NCBI GenBank assembly: GCA_029238935.1
Contig: JAQZBN010000006.1
Location: 1-64,000, forward strand
Reading direction: 5' to 3'
Length of the DNA: 64,000 nt
From: Herbinix sp.
GTDB lineage: Bacteria; Bacillota; Clostridia; Lachnospirales; Lachnospiraceae
A program made the position numbers and the translations under genes. The notes under the pieces were generated by a model, which worked only from the letters and a program-made list of their open reading frames with translations, had not been told where the DNA came from and made no database searches. Below are positions 17,440 through 25,963 of this stretch, piece after piece; position 1 is the stretch's first letter, and each line of letters starts with the position of its first letter.

Positions 17440-18321
17440 ATGGATATGATAAAGGTACAGGATTTAACATTTGAATATATCAGAAGAGATGAGGATGGTA
17501 ATGTCGAGTCCATTCAAAAGGCGATTGATGGTATAAGCCTTGATGTGAAAAAGGGCGATTTTATAGCTATCCTTGGATCCAATGGTTCAGGGAAATCTAC
17601 CTTGGCAAAGCATCTAAACGCCATATTATACCCAACGGATGGTACCGTCTGGGTGAATGGTATGGATACCAAGGAAGACGATAAACTATGGAGTATCAGA
17701 CAGACAGCTGGTATGGTATTTCAAAATCCAGATAATCAAATAATAGCAAGCATTGTGGAAGAGGATGTTGGGTTTGGTCCTGAGAATATAGGTGTTCCAT
17801 CGGAAGAGATCTGGCAAAGAGTTGAGACAAGTTTAAAAGCGGTTGGAATGCTAGAGTATCGTAATATGTCACCTAATAAACTTTCTGGGGGACAAAAACA
17901 AAGAGTGGCTATCGCAGGAATTATGGCAATGAAACCTAGTTGCATAATACTTGATGAACCTACAGCTATGTTGGATCCAAATGGTCGTAAAGACGTAATA
18001 CAGACTGTAAGAGAGTTAAATAAGAAAGAAAAAGTGACCGTTATATTGATTACACATCATATGGATGAAGCTGTCTTTGCAGATAAGATCTTTGTAATGG
18101 AACAAGGGCATATTAAAATGCAAGGGGTACCAAAAGAGATATTCTCCAAGGTAGACGAGATTAAACAATATCGTCTGGATGTACCTCAGGTGACTGAGCT
18201 GGCGTATGAATTAAAAAAAGAAGGTATTTCTCTTCCGGATGGAATACTTACAGTCGACGAGCTGGTAGAGGCAATTAAAACAGCTTTAAATATAAAGAAT
18301 GAAAAGCTTACAACTAAATAG
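17440..18321 (+). CDS. ecfA1: ECF transporter ATPase EcfA1
   Basis: One of two ATPases of the energy-coupling factor module that powers vitamin and metal uptake by swapping S components. It shows Walker A GSNGSGKST (about residue 40), the Q-loop FQNPDNQ, signature LSGGQKQRVAIAG, Walker B CIILDEPTAMLDP and the H-loop ITHHMDEA. Start choice is uncertain: ATG 17440 (MDMIKVQDLTFEY) is taken, but ATG 17428 and 17446 are possible because the best purine stretch, GAAAGG, is poorly spaced. A 423-base gap separates it from ecfA2, unusual for this operon. Confidence 0.95.
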   Translation: MDMIKVQDLTFEYIRRDEDGNVESIQKAIDGISLDVKKGDFIAILGSNGSGKSTLAKHLNAILYPTDGTVWVNGMDTKEDDKLWSIRQTAGMVFQNPDNQIIASIVEEDVGFGPENIGVPSEEIWQRVETSLKAVGMLEYRNMSPNKLSGGQKQRVAIAGIMAMKPSCIILDEPTAMLDPNGRKDVIQTVRELNKKEKVTVILITHHMDEAVFADKIFVMEQGHIKMQGVPKEIFSKVDEIKQYRLDVPQVTELAYELKKEGISLPDGILTVDELVEAIKTALNIKNEKLTTK

Positions 18322-18744
18322 CGATAAAGAATGTTTTGATTAAATTCTCTATTCCTTATTTGATATTTAAGATATCTTAGTATGATATAAAGCGAAATGG
18401 ATTTAGATCAAGTTAGATGAAGAAATGAAAGAAATAGTTGAGACAATACATGAAATTATACATGAAGTAATTTTAAGAAATAATTCATGAAGAGGACATA
18501 TAATAGTAAAATTAAGAGTTAAAGAAAAATAAAAGTAAAATATAATATTTACTTTATTAATTATAGTACAAATAGTTATATAAAAGAATTGAACAGATAG
18601 GAAATATAAAACACTGAATGACAAAAACTCATCAATCGTTAATAGGATTCCAAGCAGTATAAAAATTACAGTAGTGCAACCGATATGAGTGATGTCATAA
18701 AATATAAATGTTAGATAAAAAAGCAAGTGAAGCAGGTGAGAATA
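18322..18744 (+). other. 423-base AT-rich gap inside the ECF operon
   Basis: No gene, terminator or riboswitch is recognised between ecfA1 and ecfA2. The DNA is rich in A on the plus strand, with short repeats of AAATAGTTGAGA- and AATTCATGAA-like words. An open frame on the minus strand here is low in complexity and is rejected as a gene. Confidence 0.5.
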
Positions 18745-19593
18745 ATGCAAATTATTTTTGATAACATAAATTACACATATAGTGGTGGTACAGCTTTCGA
18801 GCGCCACGCTCTGAAGAATATCAACCTAACTATTCAAAAAGGTGAATTTATAGGTCTCATCGGTCATACGGGATCTGGTAAATCCACTTTAATTCAGCAT
18901 ATGAATGGATTGATCAAAGCAACCAGTGGCCATATTTATTTTAATGGACAGGATATTTATGATAGGACATACAAACTTAAGGACTTACGTAGCCGTGTTG
19001 GGCTAGTATTTCAATATCCGGAGCATCAGCTCTTTGAGACAACCATATTTAAAGATGTTAATTTTGGACCGAGAAACTTAGGATTAGACAAAATAGAAGC
19101 TGATCTCAGGACGTTTGAAGCGCTAAAAATGGTTGGGTTGGGAGAAGATTATCTGGATGCATCACCTTTTGAATTATCCGGTGGCCAAAAACGGAGAGTG
19201 GCTATTGCAGGAGTTTTAGCAATGAAGCCTGAGGTTCTCATTCTAGATGAGCCTACAGCAGGATTAGATCCTAGAGGTAGGGACGAGATTCTAGATCAAA
19301 TCGCACAGCTTCATGAAGAGAGCAGCATAACAATCATATTGGTATCCCACAGCATGGAAGATGTAGCTAACTATGTAGATCGATTATTGGTGATGAATAA
19401 AGGTGAACTCGCAATTGATCAGCCTACAAAGGAAGTATTTGCAAGATATAAAGAATTAGAAGCAATGAACTTAGCAGCTCCTCCGGTAACCTATGTTATG
19501 AATGCTTTAAAGAATAAAGGATTTCGTGTTCCTTCTGATATAACTACAATTGAAGATGCGAAACATGAAATTTTGAGATTATTCCGTAAATAA
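18745..19593 (+). CDS. ecfA2: ECF transporter ATPase EcfA2
   Basis: Second ATPase of the ECF module, forming a heterodimer with EcfA1. The start is ATG 18745 (MQIIFDNINYTYSGGT), six bases after AGGTGAG; the frame is open from GTG 18727. The 282 residues have Walker A GHTGSGKST, the Q-loop FQYPEHQLFE, signature LSGGQKRRVAIAG, Walker B VLILDEPTAGLDP and the H-loop VSHSMEDVA. The FQYPEHQLFE form is typical of EcfA2 rather than EcfA1. ecfT follows after 45 bases. Confidence 0.96.
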   Translation: MQIIFDNINYTYSGGTAFERHALKNINLTIQKGEFIGLIGHTGSGKSTLIQHMNGLIKATSGHIYFNGQDIYDRTYKLKDLRSRVGLVFQYPEHQLFETTIFKDVNFGPRNLGLDKIEADLRTFEALKMVGLGEDYLDASPFELSGGQKRRVAIAGVLAMKPEVLILDEPTAGLDPRGRDEILDQIAQLHEESSITIILVSHSMEDVANYVDRLLVMNKGELAIDQPTKEVFARYKELEAMNLAAPPVTYVMNALKNKGFRVPSDITTIEDAKHEILRLFRK

Positions 19594-19638
19594 AAGGATA
19601 TGTATAAATATACTTAGATCAAGGAAAGTGAGTATTAC

Positions 19639-20451
19639 ATGATACGAGATATTACAATTGGACAATATTATCCTGCTGAGTCAATCCTACATCGCTTAGA
19701 CCCTCGCGTTAAGCTGATTGGTACGTTCGCATTTATTATATCCTTATTTGTTTTTAATTCTTTTTATGGATATATAGCAGTAACCTTATTCTTGGGCTCC
19801 GTGATATGGTTATCTAAGGTACCGCTACCTTTTATAATGAGAGGTTTAAAAGCAGTGGTAGCATTAATGCTATTTGCGGTAGGATTTAATTTGTTTCTAA
19901 CACCAGGTACTGAGATATTTCGTCTGGGATTTATCAAGATAACCATAGAAGGTCTGAGAATGGCAGCATTTATGGGGATACGATTGACTTTTTTAATTTT
20001 GGGTTCATCACTAATGACGTTTACCACAACGCCAAATCATCTTACCGATGGATTAGAGAAAATTATGTGGCCCTTAAGACATATTAAAGTGCCTGTTCAT
20101 GAGATTGCAATGATGATGTCAATTGCACTTCGCTTTATTCCAATTCTATTGGAAGAGACGGATATTATTATGAAAGCGCAGATGGCACGAGGGGCTGATT
20201 TTGAATCTGGTGGCATTTTAAAGAGAGCGAAAAGCCTCGTTCCTTTATTAGTACCGCTCTTTGTATCAGCATTTCGAAGAGCGAATGATCTTGCAATGGC
20301 GATGGAAGCAAGATGCTATCAAGGCGGTGAAGGTCGTACTAAGATGAAACCACTAAAGTATAAAAGCAGAGATTATATTGCTTTGTGTGTTATTGCTTTA
20401 TATGGGGCAGCCGTAATTGGTATTAAAGTCATAGAAAAGCTTTACTTATAA
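19639..20451 (+). CDS. ecfT: ECF transporter transmembrane protein EcfT
   Basis: EcfT couples ATP hydrolysis by EcfA1/A2 to the substrate-binding S component. The 270-residue protein starts MIRDITIGQYYPAESILHRLDPRVK, has about five to six hydrophobic helices and two cytosolic coupling motifs, MARGADFESGG near 188-198 and MEARCYQGG near 223-231. No S-component gene is adjacent, so this is a group II, shared module whose S partners are encoded elsewhere. A terminator follows. Confidence 0.96.
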   Translation: MIRDITIGQYYPAESILHRLDPRVKLIGTFAFIISLFVFNSFYGYIAVTLFLGSVIWLSKVPLPFIMRGLKAVVALMLFAVGFNLFLTPGTEIFRLGFIKITIEGLRMAAFMGIRLTFLILGSSLMTFTTTPNHLTDGLEKIMWPLRHIKVPVHEIAMMMSIALRFIPILLEETDIIMKAQMARGADFESGGILKRAKSLVPLLVPLFVSAFRRANDLAMAMEARCYQGGEGRTKMKPLKYKSRDYIALCVIALYGAAVIGIKVIEKLYL

Positions 20452-20498
20452 AGGAAAGACCTATATACTTATAAAATTAGACATGGTAAACTTATTGA

Positions 20499-20524
20499 GG
20501 GTCTGTATTAATACAGATCCTTTT
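20499..20524 (+). terminator. terminator after ecfT
   Basis: GGGTCTGTAT (20499-20508) pairs with ATACAGATCC (20511-20520), one G-T pair, followed by TTTT. It closes the ECF operon ahead of the repeat array. Confidence 0.75.
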
Positions 20525-20632
20525 ATGTTATATAGGGATAGAAAGCTATATAGGAGATAAAAACCATGTGACGTATAAAAGCTATATCGGTATAAAAAGC
20601 TATATGAGTATAGGAAGATATGTGAATATATG

Positions 20633-21000
20633 GCCATATAAAGCGATATATAGCTGTACTAGGGAAAATAAAGCTATGTGAATGATATTAGCCATATAAG
20701 CGATATATAGCTGTGTTAGGGAAAATAAAGCTTATATAGCCAAATAAGCGATATATAGCTGTGTTAGGGAAAATAAAGCTTATATATAGCCATATAAGCG
20801 ATATATAGCTGTATTAGGGAAAATAAAGCTATATATAGCCATATAAGCGATATATAGCTGTGTTAGGGAAAATAAAGCTTATATATAGCCATATAAGCGA
20901 TATATAGCTGTGTTAGGGAAAATAAAGCTTATATAGCCATATAGCGATATATATAGCTGTATTAGGCAAAATAAAGCTTTGTAAATGTATATAGCCATAT
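20633..21000 (+). repeat. tandem repeat, eight copies of a 48-58 bp unit
   Basis: Units begin with GCCATATA-type words at 20633, 20691, 20739, 20789, 20838, 20888, 20936 and 20994 (the last decayed). The core is GCGATATATAGCTGTGTT then AGGGAAAATAAAGCTT. The inner copies are nearly identical, spaced 48-50 bp; the outer spacings are 58 bp. Each junction contains an inverted pair AGCTATATA/TATATAGCT. Degenerate AAAGCTATAT words flank the array on both sides (about 20540-20630 and 21001-21130). Confidence 0.92.
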
Positions 21001-21218
21001 AAGGGCTAATATAGCTTTATAAAAGAATATAAAACTTTGTGAATTCTACTATCCATATAAGTGAGATAAAGCTATATGAAGGAATACAAAGCTTTGAGAA
21101 TGCTATATAGCAATATAATCCTATCGGATACATAGAGCCCTTATACAGAAGCTAAAGGCCCTACGGGCTATAGAAAGTGCTTTTGACTTTAGACATGAAT
21201 AGAAAGGCTGGAAATGGT

Positions 21219-21971
21219 ATGAAACGAGTAAAATTAGAAGTATCTTATGATGGGACAAAGTATTGCGGATGGCAAATCCAGACTGAACTGCAGACAATTG
21301 AAGGCATACTTAATATAGCATTATCTCAGTTGCTGAAAGAAGATATTACGGTCATAGGAGCTAGCAGAACAGATTCTGGTGTACATGCTTATGGAAATGT
21401 AGCCGTTTTTGATACGGAAAGTGCTATTCCTCCCGAGAAAATATGTTTTGCTTTAAATCAGAGACTTCCTGATGATATTAAAGTGCAGAGTTCCAAGGAA
21501 GTACCACTTGATTTTCATCCAAGGAAAGTAAGCTGTAGAAAAACCTATGAATACAAAATATATAACAATAAAATACCATCACCAATTCACAGACTGTATT
21601 CTTATTTTTTCTATTACAATCTGGATTTAAAAGCTATGCAGGAAGCAGCTCAGTATTTCATTGGCACCCACGATTTTAAGAGCTTCTGTTCAGTAAAAAC
21701 ACAGGCATTGGAAACGGTAAGAACGATATATTCTCTGGATGTCAGCAGGAATGAGGATTTTATAACGATTACGATTACAGGAAATGGTTTCTTATATAAT
21801 ATGGTTCGCATCATAGCAGGAACATTGATCGAAATAGGAAGAGGGGCTTATCCGCCGGAGCGGATAAAGAGTATTTTAGAAGGTTGTGATCGCAGTTTTG
21901 CAGGTCCTACAGCACCGGCTCATGGCTTAACTTTAAAGAAGATTATGTACGATAATTCTGATTATGAATAA
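21219..21971 (+). CDS. truA: tRNA pseudouridine(38-40) synthase
   Basis: TruA makes pseudouridine in the anticodon arm of many tRNAs. ATG 21219 gives a 250-residue enzyme beginning MKRVKLEVSYDGTKYCGWQ, the family N-terminus; the frame is open upstream but those residues do not fit. The catalytic aspartate is Asp52 in GASRTDSGVHAYGN. KTYEYKIYN, FIGTHDFKSFCS and GNGFLYNMVRIIAGTLIEIG are further signatures. In many Firmicutes truA lies between ecfT and rplM, as here. Confidence 0.97.
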   Translation: MKRVKLEVSYDGTKYCGWQIQTELQTIEGILNIALSQLLKEDITVIGASRTDSGVHAYGNVAVFDTESAIPPEKICFALNQRLPDDIKVQSSKEVPLDFHPRKVSCRKTYEYKIYNNKIPSPIHRLYSYFFYYNLDLKAMQEAAQYFIGTHDFKSFCSVKTQALETVRTIYSLDVSRNEDFITITITGNGFLYNMVRIIAGTLIEIGRGAYPPERIKSILEGCDRSFAGPTAPAHGLTLKKIMYDNSDYE

Positions 21972-22080
21972 TTGATTTGGGAGGATCAGCAGAAAAATAA
22001 TTACCGTGAATTGTTAAGAGTAAATGCAGAATTGAATTTACATGATTGACTTTGTGAAACGTGTATAGGGGGAATGTAAT

Positions 22081-22770
22081 ATGGCAGAGCTATGGAGTGA
22101 TTTAAAATCAGTAAATGATTTGACCGTTGTAATACGCCTTCTTCTGGCGGTAATTCTTGGTGGTATTATTGGGCTAGAGAGAGGAAGAGCAGGCCGGCCT
22201 GCAGGATTTCGGACTCACATATTGGTCTGCCTTGGCTCAACATTGGCTATCATGACAAATCAATATGTATATCAGGAATTTGGTGTTAGTGATCCAACCA
22301 GACTTGCAGCCCAGGTTATTTCCGGGATTGGTTTTCTGGGGGCAGGTACAATTATAGTGACAGGACGTCATCAGGTGAAAGGCTTAACGACCGCTGCTGG
22401 TCTATGGGCTACGGCTTGCATGGGCCTAGCCATCGGGATAGGATTTTATTCTGCGGCAATCATGACGTGTTTCTTAATCACCTTTGTTACTGTTGGATTG
22501 CATAAATTAGATAATGTATTGTTGCATAAATCAAAGGTAATGGATATCTATATTGAGTTTAACAATGCTTCAAGAATTACTACAGTATTAGAAAAGATTC
22601 GTTCTTATCAGATTCACATTGATTCTATTGAAATAGTAAAGCCGAATTATGGCAATAATGCGGAAGTTGCAGCTATCATAACTCTTCGATTTAAACAGAA
22701 AAAGTCTAGGTATGATGTGATCGCTAAGATCTGCGAAATGAACGAGGTTTCCTTTGCAGAAGAAATTTAA
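22081..22770 (+). CDS. MgtC/SapB family membrane protein
   Basis: A 229-residue integral membrane protein with four to five hydrophobic helices in the first 145 residues and the MgtC signature ILGGIIGLERGRAGRPAGFRT plus QVISGIGFLGAGTIIV. Residues about 155-229 form a soluble ACT-like tail. MgtC proteins influence magnesium and acid adaptation in several bacteria, but the function of clostridial members is not established. AGGGGGAATGTAAT gives a usable ribosome binding site. Its insertion between truA and rplM is not part of the usual order. Confidence 0.88.
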   Translation: MAELWSDLKSVNDLTVVIRLLLAVILGGIIGLERGRAGRPAGFRTHILVCLGSTLAIMTNQYVYQEFGVSDPTRLAAQVISGIGFLGAGTIIVTGRHQVKGLTTAAGLWATACMGLAIGIGFYSAAIMTCFLITFVTVGLHKLDNVLLHKSKVMDIYIEFNNASRITTVLEKIRSYQIHIDSIEIVKPNYGNNAEVAAIITLRFKQKKSRYDVIAKICEMNEVSFAEEI

Positions 22771-22942
22771 TTCTAAATGGTATGTATTATAGTAATAGTA
22801 TGTTATAGATATCATAGAAGCATGAGATGACTATTGAGGGACAAGTTGTGAGCATACCTAAAATTAAAATCAAAATGCAGAGGTAGAATCAAAAAAATAA
22901 TAAAATTATGACAAACTTAGTTAACAATATTTTGGAAAGCGC

Positions 22943-22971
22943 TTGACACACATTGTAACATGTTATATAAT
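22943..22971 (+). promoter_or_regulatory. consensus sigma-A promoter of rplM-rpsI
   Basis: TTGACA (22943-22948), exactly 17 bases, then TATAAT (22966-22971). Both boxes are perfect. Transcription should start near 22978, giving a leader of about 150 bases before rplM. Confidence 0.9.
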
Positions 22972-22977
22972 TATGAA

Positions 22978-23110
22978 TCGTGACGTGAGAATACTTGAAC
23001 CAAAGCCCCGGTAATAGTATTTGAGATCGTGATTATAAATTTTGGCACAGCAAAAGACTTAAGACAAGTTTTGCTGTTTAGATGAAAAAATAAAATTGTA
23101 AGTTACATTT
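22978..23110 (+). ncRNA. candidate L13 leader (r-protein autoregulatory RNA)
   Basis: Between the promoter and rplM, AATACT (22990-22995) pairs with AGTATT (23016-23021), and ACAGCAAAA (23047-23055) pairs with TTTTGCTGT (23069-23077). Firmicutes are known to carry an L13 leader motif ahead of rplM-rpsI; assignment here rests on position and hairpins only, not on a motif match. Confidence 0.45.
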
Positions 23111-23128
23111 TCATAAGGAGGTAAACCA

Positions 23129-23563
23129 ATGAAAAGTTTTATGGCTAGTCCAGCAACAATCGAGAAGAAATGGTACGTAGTTGATGCTACAGGACATACA
23201 TTAGGTCGTCTCTCTTCAGAGATCGCTAGTATATTAAGAGGTAAAAACAAACCAACATTTACACCACACATCGACACAGGTGATTATGTAATTGTTGTAA
23301 ATGCAGATAAGATTAAAGTAACTGGTAAGAAAATGGACCAGAAAATATATTACAATCACTCAGATTATGCAGGTGGTATGAGAGAAACCACTTTAGCAGA
23401 AATGATGGCTAAAAAGCCTACCGACGTTATCACACTTGCTGTAAAAGGCATGCTTCCAAAAGGACCTTTAGGAAGATCTATGATCACTAAATTACACGTA
23501 TACGCTGGCCCTGAGCACAATCATGCTGCACAGAAACCAGAAGTATTACAGATTAAATACTAA
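23129..23563 (+). CDS. rplM: 50S ribosomal protein L13
   Basis: L13 is an early 50S assembly protein. The 144-residue product starts [22 protein letters not shown] and has the family segments [33 protein letters not shown] and [27 protein letters not shown] lies 8 bases before the ATG. It is the first gene of a two-gene operon with rpsI, driven by the consensus promoter upstream. Confidence 0.98.
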   Translation: MKSFMASPATIEKKWYVVDATGHTLGRLSSEIASILRGKNKPTFTPHIDTGDYVIVVNADKIKVTGKKMDQKIYYNHSDYAGGMRETTLAEMMAKKPTDVITLAVKGMLPKGPLGRSMITKLHVYAGPEHNHAAQKPEVLQIKY

Positions 23564-23590
23564 TAGGTAGGTTGAAAGGAGGAAATAACA

Positions 23591-23983
23591 TTGGCTAAGG
23601 CAAAATATTACGGAACCGGTAGAAGAAAGAGCAGTATCGCGAGAGTATACTTAGTACCCGGTACAGGTAAAGTAACTATAAATAAAAGAGAAATGGACAA
23701 TTATTTTGGTTTAGAAACCTTAAAGTTAATCGTTCGTCAACCACTTGCAATCACCGAAACAGCAGATAAGTTTGATGTTATCGTTAATGTTAAGGGTGGC
23801 GGTTTTACAGGCCAAGCAGGTGCCATCAGACATGGTATCTCTAGAGCATTATTACAGGCAGATGGTGACTACCGTCCGGCTCTCAAAAAAGCAGGTTTCT
23901 TAACAAGAGATCCAAGAATGAAGGAAAGAAAGAAGTACGGCTTAAAAGCAGCTCGTCGTGCTCCTCAGTTCTCAAAGAGATAA
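23591..23983 (+). CDS. rpsI: 30S ribosomal protein S9
   Basis: S9 reaches the P-site tRNA with its C-terminal tail. It starts at TTG 23591, 8 bases after AAAGGAGG, and has 130 residues ending in APQFSKR, the invariant tail with terminal Lys-Arg. The [20 protein letters not shown]-terminus and [20 protein letters not shown] are diagnostic. The gene's 3' end is a known insertion point for integrative elements in Firmicutes, and an integrase remnant lies 340 bases downstream. Confidence 0.98.
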   Translation: MAKAKYYGTGRRKSSIARVYLVPGTGKVTINKREMDNYFGLETLKLIVRQPLAITETADKFDVIVNVKGGGFTGQAGAIRHGISRALLQADGDYRPALKKAGFLTRDPRMKERKKYGLKAARRAPQFSKR

Positions 23984-24112
23984 TTTGTTTGGATTGTGGG
24001 AACGTGCAAAACCTCATATTTACTGGCTTCTTGATGTTATGGAAAGTCGTAAAATGGTGTGGATTTAGGACGGTAACTAACACACAACTAACAAGTAACT
24101 AACAAAAATATT

Positions 24113-24154
24113 GGATGTTTTAAGTGCTAATAAGTGCTTAGAACATCCTTTTTT
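24113..24154 (+). terminator. terminator of rplM-rpsI
   Basis: GGATGTT (24113-24119) pairs with AACATCC (24142-24148), with an inner TAAG/CTTA, followed by six T. The preceding bases contain repeats of the word TAACTAACA (about 24073-24107). Confidence 0.85.
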
Positions 24155-24321
24155 GTTGTGAATTGTTGTGAGTCCAGAACCATAAAAATGTGTAAATAGT
24201 TTATATCTTTTTAGGCAAACTTCTAGGAATTATCATATTATTCATTTAGCACGCCTTCATTTTTGAGGTTCATATGGAATGTGTGACTAGATTAGGTTGA
24301 TCGCCTTTACCGTTCCTTACA

Positions 24322-24555
24322 TCAAATGCGGATATATCTTTCAGTCAGAGCCATGGCTCTTGAAAGACCTGTAATCTTTTTGATAATCATCTGATCAAAT
24401 CCTGCTTCTGTAAGTAAGGAAATACATGTGTGTCTAAAGCAATGGGGAGTCTCTTCAATATTTAGGCTCTGCATGAGTGACGTGAAATAGCGATCATAAT
24501 AGTTGCGGTAGAGAAAATGCTTGTGATCCTGTGTAATTCTTGTTGCAGATATCAT
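24322..24555 (-). pseudogene. C-terminal fragment of a tyrosine recombinase
   Basis: The 77-residue remnant matches the catalytic C-terminus of phage-type integrases: HCFRHT supplies the HxxR box and TERYIRI the nucleophilic tyrosine region. The preceding LNIEETPH and following SLLTEAGFDQMIIKKITGLS also fit. About 200-300 N-terminal residues, including the first catalytic arginine, are missing; an in-frame stop lies just upstream of the first ATG. It points towards rpsI, the expected layout if an element once inserted at the rpsI 3' end. Not expected to be functional. Confidence 0.8.
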
Positions 24556-24778
24556 TTTTAAAATGCTTTAGTTTTTTTGAGCGTAGGATAAATATAATTC
24601 ATGCAAGTATTAACAGTAAGGACAGATAGAGATATGTAAAGATAAATATCATTGTAAATGGCAGTATCCTGGTAAAATTCTATTGCAAGGCACTGCTCAA
24701 TCATTTGACAGACATGAGATTAGGAATGAAAATGAATAGTCAGTATGATAAAATTTATTGTGAGTCGAGGTGATAGAA
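24556..24778 (+). other. AT-rich spacer before the phosphotransferase gene
   Basis: No gene seen. TTGACA occurs at 24705-24710, but the -10 position has only GAAAAT, so the promoter of the next operon is uncertain. No direct copy of the rpsI 3' end, which would mark an attachment site, was found by eye here. Confidence 0.4.
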
Positions 24779-25963
24779 ATGAAATATGTAAACGGAGCAG
24801 ATATTTTGCCAGAAGAATTAATAAATGAGATAAGAAAGTATACCGATGGCGTGTATATTTACATTCCCAAAAATAGTGCAAAACGTAATAAATGGGGAGA
24901 AAATACAAATCACCGTCGTGAAATGGAATTAAGAAATATACATATTTATGATAAATATTTAGAAGGTGTTGATTACATTGAGTTAGCAGATTGCTATCAT
25001 TTGTCTGACAAGAGTATTAGAAGGATTGTGTTATCTCAGAAAAGAAGAATGGAGCCGGTGAAAGCAATGATGAAAGAAATATTAAAAGCATGGAATATAG
25101 ATGATTGTCCAAGACAAATCTACCACTCAACCTGGAGTGTAAAAGAGTCATTTGTATTAAAAGAATATATTGATAAAAACGCATTACAAAGAAATATTCA
25201 AATGCACAAAATACTTCGTGATGCAGGAGTTCCAGTACCAGAGGTCTGCCCACTTAAAGATGGAAAAGAATTCTATGAAAAAAATGATAAAATGTATATA
25301 CTTACAACGAAATTGAAGGGAAATAATATCGTTAATATCGACAAGGTGAATAAATCTTGGTTTTTTGAATTAGGACAAATTATTGCCAAGCTTCATGTAG
25401 CATTTAGAGAATGCGAAAAAACAATGAGTTTTTGGAATAATAGTCTACTGGAAGAAATGGAAGGCTGGGTGACTAGAAACTTAGATGAATTTAAACCAGA
25501 ATACCTATCAATAAATGAAATTACAGAATCTATTCGCCAGTTATCAGAAGTATATAAAGAGTTGCCAAAACAATTAATACATAGAGATGTGCATCTGGGA
25601 AATCTCTTATTTGATGAGATGCAGTTTTCGGGATATATTGATTTTGATTTAAGCCAGAGTAATATCAGAATTTTTGATATTTGTTATTTTCTATTAGGGT
25701 TACTGCTTCAAGAAGATAACAATCGAGTTAATGAAGAATGTTGGTTTGAAATTGTAAGTCAGGTGATTGATGGATATGACTCACTTGCAAATCTGAAACA
25801 AGTTGAGCGGAGTTCTGTTACATGTGTTATGAAGAATATAGAATTACTGTTTGTAGCATATTTTCTGGGAATCGGAGATGAAAAATCAGCAAAAGATTCG
25901 GCTGATTTGTTTCAGTTTGTATCTAAAAATGAAGCGAAAATATTGGATGTCGTGATGAAATGA
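24779..25963 (+). CDS. HTH domain fused to an aminoglycoside/choline phosphotransferase
   Basis: ATG 24779 follows CGAGG by 8 bases and yields 394 residues. Residues 1 to about 95 resemble the CD3324/Mor-like helix-turn-helix family: MKYVNGADILPEELI, IPKNSAKRNKWGE and YIELADCYHLSDKSIRRIV. From about 105 the protein is an APH-fold kinase: catalytic loop LIHRDVHLGNLLFD with Asp and Asn, then YIDFDLSQSNIRIFD for metal binding. It may phosphorylate a small molecule while sensing or binding DNA; the substrate is unknown. Its stop overlaps the next gene by four bases, so the two are coupled. Confidence 0.8.
   Translation: MKYVNGADILPEELINEIRKYTDGVYIYIPKNSAKRNKWGENTNHRREMELRNIHIYDKYLEGVDYIELADCYHLSDKSIRRIVLSQKRRMEPVKAMMKEILKAWNIDDCPRQIYHSTWSVKESFVLKEYIDKNALQRNIQMHKILRDAGVPVPEVCPLKDGKEFYEKNDKMYILTTKLKGNNIVNIDKVNKSWFFELGQIIAKLHVAFRECEKTMSFWNNSLLEEMEGWVTRNLDEFKPEYLSINEITESIRQLSEVYKELPKQLIHRDVHLGNLLFDEMQFSGYIDFDLSQSNIRIFDICYFLLGLLLQEDNNRVNEECWFEIVSQVIDGYDSLANLKQVERSSVTCVMKNIELLFVAYFLGIGDEKSAKDSADLFQFVSKNEAKILDVVMK

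Noticed and set aside
18403-18807. 134-codon minus-strand frame between ecfA1 and ecfA2
   Set aside because: Composition is low-complexity (Ile, Tyr, Phe, Ser), no ribosome binding site, and it overlaps the ecfA2 start region.
20633-21000. CRISPR array
   Set aside because: Units are contiguous tandem copies with no unique spacers and no cas genes are nearby.
23984-24778. intact attachment-site repeat of the rpsI 3' end
   Set aside because: No direct copy of the rpsI end was found downstream by eye, so an att site cannot be claimed.
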